A stretch of 64,000 nt of DNA from Laburnicola sp. R22_1 (taxonomy: Eukaryota > Ascomycota > Dothideomycetes > Pleosporales > Didymosphaeriaceae): positions 2,976,001-3,040,000 of the forward strand of contig JACONQ010000004.1 in the NCBI GenBank assembly GCA_014281115.1. The letters run 5' to 3'. A program made the position numbers and the translations under genes. Under the pieces are notes generated by a model that searched no databases, had not been told where the DNA came from, and was given only the letters and a program-made list of their open reading frames with translations. Positions 58,838 to 64,000 of the stretch are shown here, piece after piece. Every line of letters starts with the position of its first letter. Position 1 is the stretch's first letter.

Positions 58838-61800
58838 ATACAGATATAGGTAGGCGCTAATCTAAGAATGCACTAGTTATTTATACATGGATCTTAACTC
58901 TACTATAGACTAGAGTTTTATCCTAGCTATATTATATTATCTAGGCGCATAATAAGCTGTGATTTTATTTTATAAGCTTTTCCTTTTTAATCTATAAACA
59001 TGCCTAAGTTATGTATATAGATGTTGTTTTAATACTATTTAATAAACTTAATTAATATAAGTTATAGAGTATACGTTAGTCTATTTTATTTATATGCTTT
59101 TATTAACGCTTCTTTAAGAGCACTACTATAAAAGTAATAGTAGTATTTCTCTTATTATAGAGATGCCTATAGGTATAAAGAGGCTTACAGACTATATAAT
59201 TATCTAGATAAGACTAAAGTAAAATAAGACTAAAGTGAGATAAGACTAAAGTAAGATAAGACTAAAATAAGATGTTGCGTCTCTGCTAGGGCTGTAAAAG
59301 AGGCGACTAGTTAGAAAAAGAGTAAAACTCTTTAGTAGAATTCTAAAAGACAGCCGCATAAAGCACTAAGGTACACTAAGCTTAATTTAAAAATTTGCCA
59401 TACTACAGCTAATCTAAAGCTAATACGTTGCTCAGGCCTTATCTTATTTCCATCTTTTTCTATTTACTATCTTATCTTATTTCCATCTTTATCCTATTCT
59501 ATCTTATCCTATTTCTATTTCTATCTTTATTTTTAACTAACTTTAATTCTATTTTTACTTTATAGATCTGGCTAGGTTTACCCTATATATTACTAAGATA
59601 GTTAAGCGATTAAGAAATAAGGGCTTAGCTGCTTAGGATTAAAAGATATTGCTAAATTAACTTGCGCGTCTTTAGCTTAAATATTATGCTAAAAAGAAAT
59701 TTTCATAATTAAAGTAGCGAAACAATACTACTTATTAAGTATTTAGCGACGTATAATATAAGAGCGCGCATTTCTTCTTTGTTTTAGTCTTGCTTATATT
59801 ACTAATATAATATAGGCAAAGGACTTTTTGCAATAGAGTTATAAGCTACCTTCTTAACTTAGAAAGCTATAATTCTTATAACTTCTCTTTAAGCCTATAG
59901 GATAAAAGGTTTCGTAAGAATATAGTAAAGGCAAAGGACTTTTTAAAGAAACCTAATTTTATTACTCCTATACAGGCTTTGTTTTTTAAAGATTAGTTAT
60001 TTCTTTATAAATAACGCAATACTAACTTTAGCATAGTAGGCAATAAAAGTATATAAACCGTCTACTGTTATCTACGCTTATTACTTAATAAAAGTATAGC
60101 CTTTACATATGCATACTCTAAGATACTAAGAAGCAATCTTTTATTATTCCTATAAGTATTAGCTAAGGCAATTAAGAAAAGCAACTTATACTTAGGCAAG
60201 AGATAATAAAGAGATAAAGAGACAAGTACTATAACTATACTTATACCTACTAGCAATATAGACTGTAATTATTCTATTATAGATAGTTACCTAGTTATAA
60301 TAGAGGCGTTAGGGCAGTTTTGTTTTACTAAAGTATATAAATAGGGGTTAGCTCCTTTTAGCAATTAACAAAATAATACTAGGGCTCGCTTAGCACTTTG
60401 CAGCAATGTTTAGCTAGAATTTCTAATAACTTTACCTTATCTCCTATATAGCTGTTAGATACTACTTTATAGTCTAGCACTTAAATCATTATAAAGTTAT
60501 TTTTAAAGAAATATTTTTCTTATATAGTCTATAGACTCTAATAATCTATTGCCTTATTACTATATAATATTAGTAGCCATTATTATTTTTACTCTAGCTA
60601 TCTGCTAAATTATACTATTATTAGTAGATTTATATAGTCTAAACTAGTATATTTTATATAAATATGCTATATAATTACTTACCCTATAATAGTTAGTTGC
60701 GTTAATAAAATTGCTATAGATATTAAAGGGATACGTAAGCTAAGCATATTAGAGAGTAGGCTCTATAAGTAGCAAGTTTGCATAGACTTAGATAGGATAA
60801 GTAAAAAAACACGCCTAATTTTAGAATGTGCTTACTAGAATAACTAGATAAACTAAGACTTTCTAGTACGTAGCTAGGACTAAAAGTCTTATTATAATTT
60901 TGTCTATATAGGTGTTAGTACCTAATAGGTTGCAATAGGCTACATTTTTATTTAGATGCCCTACTATAATATTTAATAAATAGATTATATAGTATTCTAA
61001 AAAAAGGTAAATAAGAATAGTAGGCAGCCTTATAACTATTTCTATTTAAGAGTCGCTATCCTTACTATAGATTACTTAATAGTTTATATTTAAATATGCT
61101 ACTTAGTGCTATTATAATTATATAAAAGAATTTCTAGCAGCTACTCCTGCAGTTATGCCCTACTATTAAACATTTCTAGTATTATGTGTACAATAATAAC
61201 TGTCTTATTAAGCGGTTAAATAGGTAAGGCGTCTGCTATCTATAACGCACATTCCGCCTGTGCATTAGACTCATGTCTATAATATTCTAGTTATTCTACG
61301 CCTATAAACACCCTACTTTAAGACTTAGGTGTCCCAGATAACTATTAAATAGATGCCTAGAGTAATCCGGCTTTATTTAGCTTATCTAGATAATTATACT
61401 ACTAGTAAAGATTACGATAAGGTTTAAAAGAGGTATTATTTATTAGCAATCTTACTATTCCGTTATGCCTATTTAAGAGTCCTATCTGCTTTATTTGCTA
61501 CTAAGCTTATAAATATTAATAGGCCCTTGCTATAGCCTTATTAAATTCTACTTTTTCTAATTGCTATAGATTAAATATAAGCAAATTTATAGCTGCCTAT
61601 TCAGTACTTATTATAATATAGACTAGCGTAAGTCTAGTAATACTAAGTAGTTATGTTAGCTGCCTATTATTTGTGTAGAGTAGTCGTAAATTATATAAAA
61701 TTAATACTTCTATTGCCTAGCTTTATATAGTAGGATAGCTCTAGGTAATAGTAACTTTATAGTAATCTTAGCCTGTGCGATATAAAAGAAGACGTTGTTT

Positions 61801-62759
61801 TTTAGTACATACGCCGCTTTATTTTAGCTAGTATTAAGTAGGATAAGTTATAGTCTGTATATAGGCTAATGCCTATGATAGAGTAATATAAGTAGTAGTT
61901 TACTAGAATAAATAAAATATAATTTCCTACTTATTATTAGAAGTATTTTAAATCTTTGTGTATAACACTATCTATTAGTTAACTAATATTCTCTTATACA
62001 TCTTGCGCGTTACTAGGTCTATTTATATGTTTAGTAATCTCTTTTTTACTTTATATTTTATATATTAAATTAGCATACTATCTAACTATATATAGGCTAA
62101 AGATCTTTTGTAACCTATATTTAATTCTTTTTCTAATTTTCTATAGTCTAGTACGTGCAAATAGGTCTATCTAGTACGCCTTAGATTCTACTACAACTAA
62201 CTCTAAAACTCTAAAAACCTAAAATAGCAATTCTTAAATTATAATTATCTACCTGTTCTATTTATCTAAAGTTATGTGTAATAGATATTACTATCTTTTT
62301 AGTATAGGTGTAGGAATTTGCTAAGGGAATTTAGTTATAGGAAGAATAATAAGTGTAAAAGAGTTAAGAACTATAATAAATTATATTTATCTAGACCTTA
62401 TCCTAATTGCGTAATAAGTTATTATAAGTTTTACGTATTCTTAAACTAAATAGGCTTTAAGTAATAGATATAAGCAAAGTAACTAGCTCTTAAACTTACT
62501 TAGTATCGCTTGCTAGTGCTAAGAGTACTAGCTCTTAGCTAAGAGAACCTTTTAAATAGAGCCTACTTCCTACATCGTAGCTCTTTAAGCTACGTCCTAT
62601 TATTCAGTTTGCTTACTTGCTATTTATCTATTTCTATTAATAATGTATCTACTGTTACCTCTTACTTTTAATTTTACTGCCCCTTTGCTTTTAAAAAGAT
62701 ATACTTAATAAACTAGAAACATCTATTTTAAGTATATATGTTTGTTAGGTTAGCTAAGA
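58838..62759. other. AT-rich mutated DNA, mostly unassigned
   Basis: Contains the 16-bp repeat at 59208-59275 and a pyrimidine-rich stretch with repeated ATCTTATTTCCATCT at 59440-59550. On the minus strand, short phrases such as IHKDLKYF near 61980 hint at a kinase-like HxDLK motif, and YRNLYQQYNYLDKLNKAGLL near 61380 looks protein-like, but neither is enough to call a gene. Confidence 0.4.
59208..59275. repeat. 16-bp tandem repeat, four copies
   Basis: ATAAGACTAAAGTAAG-type units are repeated four times with G/A differences (59210-59273). A related purine-rich/pyrimidine-rich pattern in the opposite sense occurs about 230 bp downstream. Confidence 0.85.
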
Positions 62760-63420
62760 AATATATATTTAATAAATTAATATACTAAAAAGTCTTTTTA
62801 AAGCATTTATATTATATTTTATAGAATATCTATTACTATTTAAATATAGCGCTTACTTGTTAGGAGGAATCTAGTCTCTAAGGTAGCTAGCATAACTAAA
62901 GTTAATTAAGGTTATATAACCTTTTTTATTCTTTATAAGATTACTAGGGGAGAGGTTATTGTAAATAATCTCTTTTTAATATATTTGCTTAATAGAGCTA
63001 GTAATTTGTGCAGTATAAATTTGTCTACTAGCAACTTTAATTTCAAATAGTTCTTTTTTTATAAAGCTAAAGATGTCTTTATTATTAATAAGAGGCTTAG
63101 GGTATACACGGACGATAGGGCAGCTATAAGATACTAAGTAATGGAGAATAGAAAACTTGTTGCGAATTAAGTATCTTTGGCGGTTATCTATGCTAACTTT
63201 AAAAATAGGAAATGCATCCTCTCTATTATTTAGTATTCTAATATAAGAATTAGCTCTATACTGTAAAATATAACACTTAGTCTAAAGCTCTTTCACTTTT
63301 TAACTATATAGTATAGGAGTTATAAAAGTATCTACCCAAGGAAAGTAACTAAGATTTAAAGAGTTTTGCTAGTTGCTACTCTAGTAAACGTAATATTTAT
63401 ATCCCTTATAGTTAATATTT
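62760..63420 (-). pseudogene. Fungal protein-kinase-like gene relic
   Basis: On the minus strand a long, little-interrupted frame shows the C-lobe of a kinase fold. The catalytic-loop region at about 62940-62966 reads YNNLSPSNLIKN where HNDLSPSN is expected. The following ITLINFSYASYL at about 62880-62910 stands for IDFG. Upstream, DAFPIFKVSIDNRQRYLIRN and FSILHYLVSYSCPIVRVYPKPL are the N-lobe/hinge portion. Catalytic His and Asp and the DFG Asp have become Tyr, Asn and Asn through C-to-T/G-to-A changes. This resembles the large fungal-expanded family of HNDLSP-type kinase-like proteins, often multi-copy, which would explain exposure to RIP. The start codon and both gene ends are not determined. 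Confidence 0.6.
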
Positions 63421-64000
63421 ATAATATATCTATCCTTAAATTAATATGTAAAAAATATAGGCTTTAATAATATTTTATAGTATAGATTTAGCTAGGTAAT
63501 AGTAGAGCTAGTATAGACTAAGAGGATATTAAAATAGTAGACAGCTAGCTTTCTAAGTAGTTAGGTTAGACCTTTAACGTGCTTAAGCTAGTATTAGATA
63601 AATTAAGAATAGTATAGTAAGCAAATAGGTTAGTGTAAAAGCTAGATAGAGATAACATAACTTGATCTAGCAGTAGCTAGATAGGCTAATACTATTAACC
63701 TTATTTTATTAGCTTTGGCATTGTTAAGTTTCTTTTAAGGGATGCAACCTGTTGTTATTAAAGTAATTATTAAGTCTTAGGTTGCTGCGGTGTAAAATAC
63801 GTAGTGTTAGGCTAGAACAACTTTATATTCTAATACGGGCCGCCTTCACCCTAAAGACGCAGAGAACCTAATTAACAAAAGACCTGTCTAAGTTAAGGGG
63901 CATTCGTCCTTATCTAGGTTATGGACCTAATATAAACTAATATTACATAAAAAGTTAGTAAATAAGCATTAAATTTAGATTCTAGTTTTAAGGCTAACGA
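63421..64000. other. Window end: AT-rich DNA with a GC-balanced patch
   Basis: No gene identified. 63835-63930 (ACGGGCCGCCTTCACCC ... GGGGCATTCGTCC) is less mutated than its surroundings and might be the edge of another short insertion, but no repeat ends are visible. Confidence 0.4.

Noticed and set aside
60068..60256. 62-codon minus-strand hydrophobic open frame
   Set aside because: Leucine/isoleucine-rich composition is expected from AT-rich DNA, and no other evidence supports a membrane peptide.
61960..62000. HKDLK phrase suggesting a second kinase
   Set aside because: An isolated short motif, with no supporting N-lobe, DFG or consistent frame around it.

Overview
This window looks like a repeat-dominated, AT-rich compartment of a filamentous ascomycete (Pezizomycotina) genome that carries scars of repeat-induced point mutation (RIP). 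From about 4.6 kb to the right end the DNA is extremely AT-rich. It is strikingly poor in CA/TG and full of TA, and its recognisable coding remnants are broken mainly by TAA/TAG where relatives have Gln (CAA/CAG) or Trp (TGG). Catalytic Asp codons are often turned into Asn (GAY to AAY). I see no intact host gene, rRNA, tRNA or CRISPR. Genus cannot be told from the sequence.

Layout. 1-3.9 kb: two tandem, same-family pogo/Fot1-like DNA transposons (E1, cut by the left edge; E2, complete with terminal inverted repeats) in GC-balanced DNA, both lightly mutated. 3.9-4.58 kb: a GC-rich stump ending in a candidate LTR. 5.3-14.0 kb: a heavily mutated Ty3/gypsy chromovirus with 277-bp LTRs, TAGCA target-site duplications and an integrase chromodomain, split at its tract/LTR junction by a clean 173-bp solo LTR. 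15.9-18.1 kb: a hAT transposase relic. 19.9-20.5 kb: a solo LTR sitting inside a long ATT microsatellite. 20.5-21.2 kb: a 681-bp inverted-repeat element. 21.3-27.9 kb: a complete but mutated Ty1/copia element (180-bp LTRs, GTATA duplications), with an inverted terminal fragment of the same family at 28.8-29.3 kb.

29.3-40.6 kb is mostly unassignable mutated DNA with a Gln/Asn-rich tandem repeat and a minisatellite. 41.8-45.1 kb holds the most notable find: a destroyed fungal NOD-like receptor gene (NB-ARC plus about nine 42-residue TPR repeats, encoded on the minus strand by exact 126-bp repeats). It abuts a mutated pogo/Fot1-like element at 45.2-47.4 kb. 48.9-55.7 kb is a younger, lightly mutated Ty1/copia element on the minus strand with 457/459-bp LTRs. 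58.5-58.8 kb is another clean solo LTR, and 62.8-63.4 kb is a relic of a fungal protein-kinase-like gene.

The elements form a mutation-age series. The chromovirus, copia-1, hAT, 45-kb pogo, receptor and kinase relics are heavily mutated. E1, E2 and copia-2 carry only a few diagnostic stops. The solo LTRs of 173, 274 and 316 bp look untouched, as expected if RIP ignores short repeats. Nothing here appears able to make a full-length functional protein.
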